From NCBI RefSeq assembly GCF_000711695.1, contig NW_013547019.1:1-64000 (forward strand): DNA of 64,000 nt. The letters run 5' to 3'. The stretch's first letter is position 1; every line of letters starts with the position of its first letter. Origin of the DNA: Tilletiaria anomala UBC 951. Its lineage: Eukaryota; Basidiomycota; Exobasidiomycetes; Georgefischeriales; Tilletiariaceae. Below, piece after piece: positions 1 to 11,837 of this stretch. The notes below the pieces were generated by a model. That model worked only from the letters and a program-made list of their open reading frames with translations. It did not search any database and was not told where the DNA came from. The translations under genes were made by a program, and so were the position numbers.

Positions 1-374
1 CGAAAAGACCTGGCAAAGCAGTTTCTGGAAAGGCTCCTAGCCCCTTCCGGAGCCTTGTTAAGATCCCGGGGGGAAAGGGTTGAAGAAGTTAACCTCGACT
101 CCGTGATTTCCAGCAGTGGCAGGAGGTCCACGTAGTTTCCGGGTCAAATCTAGCCCACAAACAAACCAATGCAGCAGTATTTCTTGCTGATATGTGGGGC
201 AAAATGCAAACAAACAAGCGACTCTGAAGTCATTCTTCGGCGTGGTATGAGGACTGCAAGGTCACCATGTGTATCATCAATATATGATGATGTATTGAAA
301 TTGACACTACTCGAACAAGGCATACATTGTAACGCTGGTCGGAAGAAGAGCTGCTCACAGACAAAGAGCCAATC
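1..374. other. Region without a recognised gene
   Basis: No reading frame here resembles a known protein. It is the region just upstream of the decayed alpha/beta-hydrolase and may hold its old promoter. A short basic, lysine-rich stretch can be read in the first 110 bases but nothing supports it as an exon. Confidence 0.4.
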
Positions 375-1227
375 ATGTCCCTCACCAGCAAACGCCAGGA
401 CTGCAGCTTCGAAAGCAATTGAACCCGCGGCAGCGAGTGGTCATACCTCTCCGCCGCCGCGAGCGCTGATAACCCTGGGTCTGCGATCGTCCTCGGGCAC
501 GTTCTCGGTGGAACCAAAGAGATGGGACTAGACAGCTATTCGGAGGTCTTCAGTCCGCAAGACTACCCGTGACGAGCTCGGCTGGGAGGACAAGGAGTCA
601 AAGTCATCATCGCCCAATGCCCTTTGACGCACGGCTTCGCCAGCACTGTCTGCACCAGCATTCTCCTCAGCTCTATGCAGCTTTTCCATGCACTAAAGAA
701 CATTTTCTTTGGAGCGGCGCATGGAGATTCCCAGGGCAAGTTCTACACGGTCCCACTAGCTGGCAAACCAGGCGAAGGCGCGTCTCTCGAGGATATCTAT
801 CGCAAGCGCAAGCGCAAGGCATGAATACAGGCTCCATTTCAATCATATCCCCGACTCGGTGCTTTCAGCGGCATGTCTGAAGGGTCCAAATACATACGAA
901 AGCTCCCCCCGCCTGCGACCGGACAACATCGATGAGCTCAATTTTGAAAACGCCATCACTGCGAGGTTCCTTCCGCGTTTGTTCCTGGACTACCCGGGGT
1001 ATCCTGCGCACTAATTCGATGCGCCCATCTTGGTCGCCGTCTGTGGCAAGGGTAGGTGCGCTCCAGCCTAGCAGTTGTTGCAGTACACCAATAAGGTGCG
1101 CAAGGGCGTGTGCAAGTATTACGTGGAGATGAGGCGCTTTTCTATCTACCAAGGCAGGGAATTTGAAATCTTTATGGCCGACTACCTCGAATTCCCTAAG
1201 GAACAGCTGTCGGCTCCAAAATTGTGA
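375..1227 (+). pseudogene. Decayed alpha/beta-hydrolase (S33/DUF-type serine hydrolase)
   Basis: Translation in one frame from the ATG at 375 gives a start typical of small alpha/beta-hydrolases of the serine aminopeptidase-like group: a strand region (SFESN then WSYLSAAAS), then AIVLGHVLGGTKEMGLDSYS, which matches the family's HGxGGxKE oxyanion region, then KVIIAQCPLTHGFAS and FFGAAHGDSQGKFYTVPLAG up to about 821. From about 823 the similarity moves to the next frame: FDAPILVAVCGKG (the strand before the acid residue) and YYVEMRRFSIYQGREFEIF ending at 1227, which is the usual C-terminus. The usual catalytic His of the GHF triplet is MRRF here. In-frame stops near 420, 569, 822, 1009 and 1069 plus one frame change show it is not functional. 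No introns explain these. The family is common in actinobacteria and fungi; the substrate is unknown. Confidence 0.65.
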
Positions 1228-2065
1228 TTTGCCTGTGGTAGGCGCGATGGCTAAAACTGTCTTCTGCCGTGTTCGATTTCGCTACGCGTTCATCACGGCC
1301 CTGTAATTTCCCTTTGAAACGCACTTGAAGGTGCCTATTTACCATCCATTAGGCGTACCGTCCGGTTAGGCTCTTGCCTGCACATGTCGAACTGAAGAAA
1401 AGACGTGAGCGTCATTGCCCGAGCTGCGAGAGGGACTACGCATAACCGCATCCCCCAAGCCTCGGATTTGGACTCGCGTGTTTTTGTTGCTTGGGGGCTG
1501 ACTGTGACTCTACCCTCTCTCCAGCCTCTCCGGCTGTGGAGGACTGTGCAGTCAGCAGTGGAGAGCATCAAGGCTGAAAGTAAAAAATCCACATGTGCTT
1601 GAGGACGAGTGGATTGGTGCATTGATGTTCTCTCGGCGTTTGATGAGCAGCTTGGCTGACGGACTCCGACCTCGAATGAAGAAACATAGAGATTCCGCTC
1701 AGACTAACCCTGCACACGCGCAGCGCGCTCAGGGCGGACTAGGTGCTGCGCATTGCTGCCAGGTGCCCGTGAGCTGTGAGCTGCAACATTTACAACCATA
1801 AAATGCGACAATCTTGCACAGAGTACAGACACGTCCTCTCCCCCACTCACACCACCCAGTCGTTGCCTGTTCTTGCGTCAAAGCTGGACTGCTCGGAGAG
1901 CGGCGCATCGATCGCGTCGCAGGGCCAAAAGCGCGTCGCTTACCGGTGTCCTGCCACGCGCGAAGTGCCGGCTCGTTGCTGCTTGTCACGCTCCCAATTG
2001 AAGGCGAGTGATAGCAGCCACACCTGGTCACTCGACCCGGGCGACGTCCTTGGCCAGAATCCACC
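1228..2065. other. Intergenic region before BZZ1
   Basis: No gene is supported. Several short frames are open on both strands but none shows family similarity or a consistent splice pattern. The last part is probably the promoter and 5' UTR of the F-BAR gene that starts at 2066. Confidence 0.4.
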
Positions 2066-4619
2066 ATGTCCCTCGAATTTGGCAAGGAGATACCTGTAAG
2101 CCAAGCTTGATTCCTGGCTGGAAGCACGATACTAATGCAGCCACCCATACTCAAACCCGGTTGCATCAGGGCTCCTTCCAGGCACTTGCGTCCTTTGTTG
2201 CACTGCAGATCTCACTGTCGTCCGATCTCGCTGGCTTTCTAACCGAGCGGGCCGAGCTTGAGCGCGAATATGCAGGAAAGCTTTCGTTGCTGTGCAAAAA
2301 GGCAAAGGAGAAGCGCGACAAGCGGCTGCAGGAATACGTGGTCGGCGCAGAGCCGACGAAGGCCTGGACAAAAGAAACAGCCGACAGGAGGTGAGCGGCA
2401 AGCCTTGAAGAGCAACTGGTGACAGCGCAGTCGCTCATCGCTTCAACGTCCATTCACGCCTGTATCAATGCTTTGCTTTACTTCTCATCGCAGCACACTG
2501 CAAACCTTCGTAACCACTCTTTTGGGCAACCAAGAGGGCATGGCCAATGCACACAAATCGCTCGCCGATGCGCTCGAGAGCGTTGCATCAGATCTCAGCG
2601 CTGCTGAGCGCAAGCAGGAAGCGACGCGTAAGAAGGTGAGCGCGTGCAATATTTTTCCTTTACGTTCCTGCCAGCTCAATGCCTGACGGATCATGTTTCC
2701 TCCTTCCCTGGTTTCGCCCGGTCGCTCACAGCACGTCGCATTTTCATCCCGAGCAATAGCAGATCGAGAAAAGGTCTATTCAGACCGGCAGAAAAGCAAG
2801 GAAAAGTACTATGAGGCATGCCACGAAGTCGATGCCCAGCGACACAAGCGAGAGAAGGCAGATGCTGGCGACAAGCAAGCAGATAGAGCTGCAAAGGCAC
2901 AAGCTGTCGCAGAAGTAGACTTGAAGAATGCCAAGGTGAGAGACCTGCGCTGGCGAGCTCACTTTCTGAGCACGACTGACGGCTCCCGATTTGCTGTTAT
3001 CCAGAACACCTACCTGATTTCAATTTGTGTTGCAAACAAAGCCAAGGAGCTTTACTTCAAGCGGACAACAGTCGCGCTCCAGAATGTGAGTGGCACCATG
3101 AGTCAATACATGATATACTCCTGAGTGCTCATACACGCCGTCATGTCAGGATCTCCAATCTCTGTGGGGTCTCTCCATATCTCGACTGGCCTCCCGACTG
3201 CGCCGCGCAAACGAACATCTTCTCACTCACACAGATAGGCTTCGCCTTTCGGTAACTGAAGCGACAGATGCCTTTTCTAAAGTTTCAATCATCGACGACC
3301 AGCGCCTCTACGTTGAATACAACCGCCGGCGCTGCGAATTGCCTGCTGATTGGACATTAGAGCCATGTGTGGGCTTCTTTGACACGGGGGAGATGTCGAT
3401 CGAGGATGCGACGGCGAGGACGTTCCTCCAGAACCGGCTGCTGAAGGCAAGACAGAAAGCGAGGGATGTCAGGCCGATGATGGAGAGTCGGAGAAAAGAG
3501 GTGCAGGGCCTGCAGAACCTTAGGGATGCATATGCGAAGCAGGAAGGGCTGGGTGACCCGGACGAGGTCATGGACGTGCGTCTTGGTGTGCAGATCTGTA
3601 GCGCTCAAATCGTTCGTTCATGCCAACTGATCCCCCTCTTTGAGTACAGAATCTCCTAGAAAGCTCGCGAGAGCTGCTGGTGCTCGAAACGAGCGAAGGG
3701 TGTCTACAGGCCGAGGAGGACATCATCATTGCCAGCATAGGCGCTGACCATGTTGAAGCCAGACCTCATCGATTCAAGCCGGCTTCTTTCACAATACCGA
3801 CCAGCTGCGACTTTTGCAGTGGAACCATCTGGGGCATTGCCAAGCAGGGCTTGGTCTGCAAGCCTTGTGGCTTCACGGTTCATGCTAAGTGCGAGCTCAA
3901 AGTACGTTCGGGGGAGAATGCTTGCTCGTTATTTCTGGGACAATGAGCTTACGTGATTACGGTGGATATGGCAGGTCCCTGCTGATTGTGGAAGCAGCAG
4001 CAATAGTACCCATGCTACCCGAAACGGCCTGGCACCGCCTACTCGTGCCACTGCATCAGCCACGCATCTGATCCGCGTGCCTGGCAGCGTCGACTCGACG
4101 AGTGTGGGCGCTAGCGCAGGTACGAGCATCAGCGATACTTCCCGAGGTCGTCTGCTCTACAGCTTTGAAGCGACGAGCCCGTTCGAGCTGACAGTCACCG
4201 AGGGCGAGCTCGTGCGCCTGGTCGAGGAGGATCTCGAGGGCACTGGCTGGATCAAAGTCGCCACTGACGATGACAGGCAGGGCCTGGTGCCGACATCTTA
4301 CTGTGAATTTGTAGGGTCAAGGGCTGTGAAGGCCAATCCGACCCTCCACAACGATGAGCAATTGCAGTCGAGTCTCGGTGGCATGGCGTTCTCACCAGCG
4401 CAAGACACGCAGACTTTTGGCGCAAAGTATGTGCGTGCGCTGTACGATTTTGAAGCGTCCGATCCACAGGAGATGTCGTTGAAGGAAGGGGAGGTAATCC
4501 AGTTAAGCGACGTAGGCATGGACTTTGGCGAGGGTTGGGCGGAGGGCGTCAGAATGGAAGCTCACCACGGCCACGGTGGCGTGGGTATCTTTCCGGTTAA
4601 TTATGTTGAAGCCGCGTAG
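2066..4619 (+). CDS. BZZ1: Bzz1-like F-BAR, C1 and double-SH3 protein
   Basis: Membrane-bending adaptor that links plasma-membrane invaginations to WASP/type I myosin and Arp2/3 actin assembly at endocytic sites (known for the family). Eight exons: 2066-2095, 2170-2390, 2494-2635, 2732-2935, 3005-3085, 3150-3575, 3650-3901, 3975-4619, giving 666 residues, close to the usual size. The ATG sits in CCACCATG and opens with MSLEFGKEIP. F-BAR domain about residues 1-290, coiled coil to about 370, C1 zinc finger about 408-457 (HRFKP, CDFC, CKPC, HAKC, ending VPADC across the last intron), SH3 at about 510-567 and again at 604-664 (ALYDFEA). All junctions keep frame. The acceptor choice for exon 4 (2732) is the least certain. 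Confidence 0.93.
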
Positions 4620-7600
4620 GTAGCGCAGCCACCTTCCGATCACCGCTGTAAATCAAATTAGGTCCATACCTTGAAGCCAAGTCAAGCTTTTCGCTGTTGG
4701 TACAAGGCGAATGGACAATCAACCTCACCGAACCGCAAACTTTGCCGACCTTGCACGGTGTTGCGCATGACAAAAGGTGGGAACCGTGAGAAGCATGTTC
4801 GCAGTAATGGACCCAGATGATGGTACGCTTGCCTCCTAAGACCAGTCGCCAAAACCGTGAACCTCTGGGTAGAAAATGAGATGCGTTGCCCTTGTGATGA
4901 AAAGGAGTGACAAGGAGTGATTTCATTTGCTTATCAAGCATCAAGTTCTGAGCTGCACGCATTCAACATTTGGTACCAACAATAGCAGACACCATACAGC
5001 GGCACGCATACGTAGACAAGGACATGATAGCCCATCGCACCCTTAACTCCGATATTGCTCATCGGCGCATCTGAGCTTGACATGTACATTCGTTCTATTT
5101 CTCTTCTCATCCCCATGTATCACAAGGTACCCAAATAGGGTTCCGTTCCATGATGACTCCATTTGAGCCCTGGCCATTGTCCGTCATCGGCATTCGGCCT
5201 GTGCCGGGGGATGCCGAGGGCGCAATAATTTCACAACGGCGTGACGCGTGCGCCGCCCATAGCCAAGTGACTGCACTAGCATTTATTCAGCCCGCCACGG
5301 TGTCGCGGAGCCTGCATTCTTTATTTTTGGCCAAACCTTCTTGAAAAAATAATAACCTTCGGAAACAGTGAAAAGCGCGAGGCAATTGACAGACAATTCT
5401 CGTCGGATCGCAAACGCCATCCTGTGAACTGGTTCGGCAGCCGCTTGAGGCTCGACATCCGTGAACATGGCAATTGTGCCTACTAACCTTGTGATGAGGT
5501 AATCGAGTTGCGCTTGCACCGGCCATTTTATGATAAATCTCTCAGCACACGGTGATGACAAGATGAGCGCTCTGAGCTGCACCCGGCCCTGGTCGATCCT
5601 TCTTGCTCTGCCGTACCACGATATTTTGATGGCTAGTGTGATGCCTCTCATTTGTTCAGCAGATCCGAGATGTTGGAGTCATTTTTGAGAAAATCATTGA
5701 AGGTAACCTCGAAGTCACTCTCATTGTGGGTCTCATTCTAGATTGGAAAGTGTGTCTATGATGCAGTCACCAGCGGTGCTCCAGACGGGCCTACTTTTGG
5801 TCTGATGGTGATGCTTTTGTTGATATGACTTTTTTAAGTCAAACCAGTTTAGGAATATTAAACTTATTGTGGGATAGTTTTGAGGCGTTCGATACCGGGA
5901 CACTGTACTGTTACTCGACAAATAGGGATGGGTTGGCCCGTTTACAGTTTGCATCTCATCAATATTGAAAAGGGAATAAGAGTAAGTGCCCATCAAAAAC
6001 CGCATTCAACAGTTCGCAATTTCCACAATGAGATAGTGAGAAGGGTGTCATTGCTGCGGTGCTCCTTTCTGGCTTCAATAATAAAAGAGAACTCGTGGCT
6101 CGTTGTCACATCACCTAATCTCTTGGTCAACGAGCAATAATCAACATGAACTGCATCTCTCAATGAGCAGGGAGAACCGAGGCATGGATTGTAATGCACG
6201 AGTTTTGTATTCGTAATAGAAATAAGAGAGCAGAATTAGGATGCTGGAATCTAGATTCAAACTTTTCGCTGTGCCTGAACTGCAAGATTGCAAACTTTTT
6301 CTTGCAGTAGCGTGGTGAGTGGTAGGTTAGCGTGTTGCTAGCGGAATTTTGCCTACTGCCCTCAACGAGTGAGCTTTCAGCATTTTCAAGGATATAATAT
6401 TAGAATTGTGATACTTTCATGCACGCTCCAACAAATTACTCGGGTTTTGCATTGCGCCGGGGCCGCCCGCGGTCGCCAAGCTGAACTGCACATGTATGTG
6501 ATCTACTCATAAGTTTGTCAGCCAGACAAATTGGGATAACGTTTTCACTTGCAGCACAGCAGACAGCAACCACATTGAGCAAGGAACAGAAGCGCAACAA
6601 CAATACGATTGGGGATTCCTAATGAACCCACGGGGTGCGCAGTGTATGTATATATTTACGTATATAACAAAGGTTGGTAGTACATACCGTAACACATGCA
6701 CGAATACGTATGTGATCGTCCAAGGTCTAAGTTGGTCCTCGAACTATGTACGTAGGCAAAGAAATATAACGACCAAAAGGAAAAAAAAGAACCCATCAAT
6801 CACTCCATATTTTTCCTGCTTGTTTCTAGCGATTACAACATGTTCAGGCAATGGGCAGCCTGGCGACTGGTGAGGCACCGACTGGCATTGAGAAAACAGA
6901 TAAATAATGGTATTATATGTATGTGGCTGTTGAGCATTTCAACTGCGATTGATTCGAAACCGCATTTACAAACGGAGTGTGCTTCTAGCAATTTACAGAA
7001 AGCAGCCTCCTGCAGCGGCTGCTGTCCCCTGAATGCATACATTCTTATTTACTGATGTGACTTTTGCGTCCTGCGGCCTACGGCATCCTGCTGCGTCCCG
7101 GTGCCAACATGACAACACGTGTGGAGGTGTGCAGGGAATCAAAAGATGCATGCATACATATATATATCTTCGGACATATTTAACTACACAATTCTCTACT
7201 TGACAGGACCCTGCTTGGCTTCGTCTTTGATTGATTCGGGCAGTTGATACTCCAAAAGCCAACTACAAAATACATTATTTAGTCAAATACTTTAGCCAAG
7301 CAAAGGCCCGGCGTGTCGGTATTACGACTGTAAAGTGCATATGGACGATGTTTGTACACACACTTTTATACATGAAGAGGCTCAGCGCGCCTGAGACTTG
7401 TAGGGAGTCACGGGCGTACATTCGCCTTGCGCCGTTCCGCGCTGCCTCTCGCATGAGGTCGTAAATCCAGCCATACTACCATAAGGCATGTGTTTAGGCG
7501 AACTGGCGAGCCCAGCCTATACACATGGTCTCAGAAATCGTTTTGCGCATGGACCTTGTGAGCTGCCCTTCGCCCGAACGTCTGAGTATGGTGAAACTGA

Positions 7601-8415
7601 ATGCTGGATTACTGGAAGCATTGCACAGTTGCGCTTGGAGCCTCGAATGTGGCGTTGATGGCCTGTTGACGATTGACCGCTTGGCACTCTCACACGACAG
7701 TATGACATAAAACAACACCGTTACGTACAGAAAAGCAAGAAGCTACGTCAATGTGAGCAGCCCAAACGCGCGAAAACGCCGACGGGGAAAAGAAAGAATC
7801 TGTACTGCGCCCCTCTGCGTTTGTGTTCAAAAGCTACCCTGACAGCTGGCGCAGCTGCTATTGAGCGGGTGGCTGCTTCTCCACGACACTGCCCTCTAGT
7901 GCCATCTGCGGCCGCCTGCGCTCTCTTTTTCGAGACCTCTGTTCTGATGAAACAAACTATCTGGATGGCCCGTCCAGCCTCCACCCCCACTCTCAAGAGT
8001 CCAGGCGTCCGGCAAACTGCGCGCTCTCTCTATACCATTTCTCCCTTCCCAACTCTCCTTACCCGATATCATCTCACCACCATCACCATCAACATCGCCT
8101 TCACCGCATCGGCCATCTGCGCGCGAATATCCGACAGCTGGCAACACGGATAGCGTCCAGCATACATTCTTCTTGAAACGCATACAGACACCGTCAGCGT
8201 GCTCTCTTGGGCGGTGGACGACGCCGGACCAAAGGTCAGACGGAACACAATAGCGCCTGGTCAACGAAGGAACCCTCCTACTCTTGCTCTTCACGAGTAA
8301 GCTGGGCCTCACACGTTAATTCTCTTCAAGCTTTTGTTATCAGCACGAGGACCCCTTGCGTTGTGCTTCTGTGGAAATCCTGTCTGATCGAACGCGTACA
8401 GGCATCTTCTGACGG
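4620..8415. other. 3.8 kb gene-free block, AT-rich in its centre
   Basis: No frame resembles a known protein. By eye, base composition falls well below that of the flanking genes from about 5,280 to 7,750 (for example 5,821-5,880 is roughly two thirds A+T), with TA/ATAC microsatellite patches near 6,645-6,680 and 7,148-7,180. From about 7,760 the sequence becomes GC-normal again with pyrimidine-rich and CACCATCACC-type stretches, as expected for promoter and 5' UTR of the gene at 8,416. The longest ORF, 5,283-5,651 on the minus strand (122 codons), has no recognisable features. Confidence 0.5.
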
Positions 8416-11400
8416 ATGGCAAAGGGCCAGCAGCGCGGCCGCAAGAAGGACAGCCGGCAGCCGCATCCCCGATACCAAATCACCCCAAGGGAGGCAACAA
8501 GACACGCTATCTTAACGGCCGCATCTGGTGAAACACTAACAGAACAAATGGCGGCCGCATCTGTTGAAACACTGACGGAACAAATGGCGGCCGAGGATAA
8601 TCCGGAGAGCCCCCGCTTGCCGCCGCTTGCTTTGCACCATCCTGACATGGACATCAAGAGCAACAGCAGCAGCAGCAGCAACAGTGGAGTTACATCTAGC
8701 AGTGTGCAGGCCGGCAGGGGACGCGGACGCGGTCGTGGACGCGGTCGAGGGAGTAGTACAGCTACACATCTCCATCAACAACATACGCGGCACTCACTCT
8801 CCCACCACTCTTCCGGCAATAGTGCCGCATCCGCAAGCGCAACGCGTCGCGGCAGCCTGTATGAGGAGGAGCGCGATGAGTTGGAGGAAGAAGATGGACG
8901 GGAAGAAGCAGAGGTGGACAAGTCCTTCACGCCGGAGGAGCGAGAGGCGGCCCAATCCATGAGCAAGATGAGCGCCGGCGCTGCTCGTCTCGCACATGAG
9001 AGTACGCAAGTAAATCAAGATCAAGCCACAGAGCCTCGCAGCCTCCCTGGTGCAGCTGCTCAGTTACCTGAGGTGGCTTCTGATTCGATCGTGGACGAAG
9101 GTGCATCCTCACCCGAGAAAGGTGGTGGCTCGAGAAGCCGCCGCGAAGGGTCAGGCCCGCCAGCTTCAGGTGCGAGCGCCGCAGCACTGCGGCTCTACAC
9201 AAACAGCCCACATATCTCGAATGACAAGCTGGCCGCTGAAGCCCCACCACCTGTACTACCATCAAAGAGGGGACGTGGACGGGCGGCCAATCGTTCTTCT
9301 GCAGCTGCAGCCGTCAAAGCAGATGCTGGGCACAAGAACAGTCCTCCTCGCGCAGCAGCCATTAGTGTACCTGCCGCAGCAGACGACAGCAACGTCAGCA
9401 GAATATCTTCGCAGCAGCAGCATTCTCACTCGGAGCACTTGCGCCCGGAAGAGACGCAAATACAGCGTTCTCGTTCGGCTGATATAGACGACGCAGCGCC
9501 ACTCATGTCCTCGATCTCTCGCAGCGACTCAAAGGCGCAAGTTTCTCCTTCTGAAGGAGCATCAGAGGGCAACGGGCATGATGCAGCGGAGAAGCATGAA
9601 GGGGAAGGAAAAGGAGCTGGAGCAGCAGCATCGAGTGGAGCTGACCAGAAGAAGCGGGCAGCGGCAAAGATGGTCTTGCAGCCGATTCCGCCTTTTCGTG
9701 GGAAAAGGTCCGATGCTGGAGCGGGTGCAGCAGGGCTGATTAGTGCGCGCGAGCCGATTGGGACTTCGCCAATAGGGCTCAGCAGCACGCCGCTGCCTCC
9801 TGGCGTACCCAAGCCACCCGCGGGCACTGGCGATCTGAGCATTGAAGAGGGTGCGTTTGGACTGATGTGCTTTCTTGGAAAGTTTTGGATACATGCTAAC
9901 GCGGTTTGTTTTGAACGCTGTTTACATTGCAGTCGAGAAATTCTTACAGCTCGTTGAGCAGCATAATCCACCTTCAACTGATGAAAACGTCATGGCAGAG
10001 AGTGTTAATGCGTTGTATCAGGACTGGCTCATCTGGTGCAGCAAGACCAAACGAAAGTCTAAGCCAAAGAGCGCGCTGATATCCGAGTTTGTCACGATCC
10101 ACAGCGGGTTTTATGGCTCGTACTGGCAGAGCAAAGCGATTTCCATTGCGGGCACGCCCAATCTGAAGCCAGTCGGTCTACCGCCCATGGGCGGGAGTGG
10201 ACCTGCACGAACGGGTGCTGGCGCTGGTATGGGTGCCGGTAGCGCCATGTACCCTCATGCGCCGCCACAAGGTACATCACTGCCCCCGCCTACGCGCCAT
10301 CTGCCGTCCGGCCAGCCGCAACCGACAGGGACCCGCTTGCCTCCACCGATTCACACGCAGAGTATGCCTGTCGGAATGGGCCAGTCATGCATCAGTGCCC
10401 ATGCTTCGCGAGCGCCGCACAAGTCGGCTCTTCCACGTGGTCGCTCACCAATGACGTCTGCCTCGGCATTCCCGCCAACGTCGAGTCTCAGCGGCGCTGG
10501 TAGTGGCAGCTCTTTGCTCGGCTATGGACGCTCACCGGCTGCCGATACGAGAGCGGGTCAACGAAACGCTTCACAACCGGATGCGATTAAGCAGAGCCCG
10601 CGCACGTCCGCCGCTGCTGCTGCTGCTGCGCGTCCTGCTAGTTCCACTGGTAACTCGTCTACTCACACGGTCTCAGGGAGTATCACCAAAACAGACTCGT
10701 CCATGCCTGGCGGTGTCCCGGGAGATGGCCCAGCCGCAGCCGATATCAGCAGTGGCAGCGTACTACCTCCACTAACTTCCGTGCACAAACCACATGCTGT
10801 TCCACAAACGCCCGCTCAACCGCCCTCGCACTGGTTGCGCTCGTACTCTGGCTCAGAGTCTGGACATGCTGCTGGCGGTCCACAAGCATGCGGATCTTTA
10901 CCTCTGACAACGACCGTGCCGCCCGAGTTGCTTGAACAACTCAAGCAGCAGATTAAGGCAGAAGTGCGTGCAGATCTGAACGCGATCATCGATGCAGAAG
11001 GTACGTGATTCTTTCATATTCAAAAGGAAGATTGATATGCTATGGAGTTCTAGCTAATGTTTTTTTCGTCTTTATTTGCGCATGTAGTTGCCGAGCAAAC
11101 GCGTGAGGTGCACCAAAAGAACAAAAACCTGTTCAACAGAGTGCGAGAGCTGGAAGAATGGGTGCAGCACTTGATTAGAGATTACGAGGAGCGATCCGGC
11201 ATCCATCCCAACGTGCGCGCGCCTTCTGGATTAGGAAACTCACCCAGTCGTACTGGGACGGCAGGCTCGCGCGGGAACGATGGAAGGCGTGCCGGAGACA
11301 AAATTTCTCCGTCATACCCGCACGATGGACCCTACCGAGCGCCGCCGCGAGACACTCCGGTCGACGACCGGGCCACACCTTGGACAGAGCCTGGGTCCTA

Positions 11401-11716
11401 TCATCCCCGCAATGGCACATCTGTAGACGCGGCAGGGGCGCCGAGCCCGGTCCAGCGCGCCTCCTCACTCTACGTCACGTCGGAGCGTGCGCAAGAAATG
11501 GTCCGTGGCGAGACCGACCCTTACGCGGATAGGCGCTTTGGCAAGTCTACACTGGGAGGAGGGTATGGCGGGACGTACGGCCCAACGCCACTTTACCCGC
11601 CGTACGGTTCGCGCTCGGATTACCACGTCGACTCGCATGAATCTTACAGGCCAGCGACGCTTCGCGTCCGGGATGAAGAACCTCCTTCCAGCAAGCGGCA
11701 GAGATACGAATATTGA
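8416..11716 (+). CDS. Large low-complexity protein with RG tract and C-terminal coiled coil
   Basis: Not recognised. Three exons, 8416-9850, 9933-11000 and 11088-11716, encode 1,043 residues; both introns have GTGCGT/GTACGT donors and keep frame. The N-terminus is basic, then carries two copies of a 12-residue repeat (AASGETLTEQMA-type, about 34-57), a serine run, and an unbroken GRGRG tract of 13 residues at about 100-112, which in other proteins is an RNA- or nucleic acid-binding, arginine-methylated element. The only segment that looks folded is residues about 479-545 (EKFLQLVEQHNPP through YQDWLIWCSKTKRK to GFYGSYW), a helical stretch just after intron 1. A coiled coil follows at about 810-870. 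The C-terminal tail is rich in Y, G, R and P. A nuclear or RNA-related role is a guess. Confidence 0.75.
8517..8588 (+). repeat. Two-copy 36-bp tandem repeat in coding sequence
   Basis: Units 8517-8552 and 8553-8588 differ at only a few positions and keep the reading frame, so the protein carries two nearly identical 12-residue units (SGETLTEQMA and SVETLTEQMA). The few differences suggest a fairly recent duplication. Confidence 0.85.
8713..8751 (+). repeat. GGN-CGN repeat encoding an RG tract
   Basis: Thirteen codons alternate Gly and Arg (GGC/GGA/GGT with AGG/CGC/CGT/CGA). Codons vary, so the peptide rather than the DNA seems to be held, as is usual for RG/RGG boxes. Confidence 0.8.
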
Positions 11717-11837
11717 TTGTTACTGCATTTTGCAATCATCTCACTAATACAAGCAAGCAACGTACCCTTGCTTCCCTTTAGTCTCTCGCACACCCTTTGA
11801 TGTAAAGCATTGTCTAATGTTTCAATACATGCAGACC

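Noticed and set aside
1405-1801. Short frames between the pseudogene and BZZ1 as further hydrolase remains
   Set aside because: Family similarity ends at the stop at 1,227; nothing after it matches.
5283-5651. 122-codon minus-strand ORF in the AT-rich block
   Set aside because: ATG-started but no similarity, no splice context and surrounded by non-coding sequence; length is within chance.
5880-5920. tRNA B-box-like GTTCGATACC
   Set aside because: No matching A box or cloverleaf could be drawn around it.
7896-8312. 138-codon minus-strand ORF
   Set aside because: Gly/Glu-rich translation of a pyrimidine-rich leader, lies opposite the promoter of the 8,416 gene.
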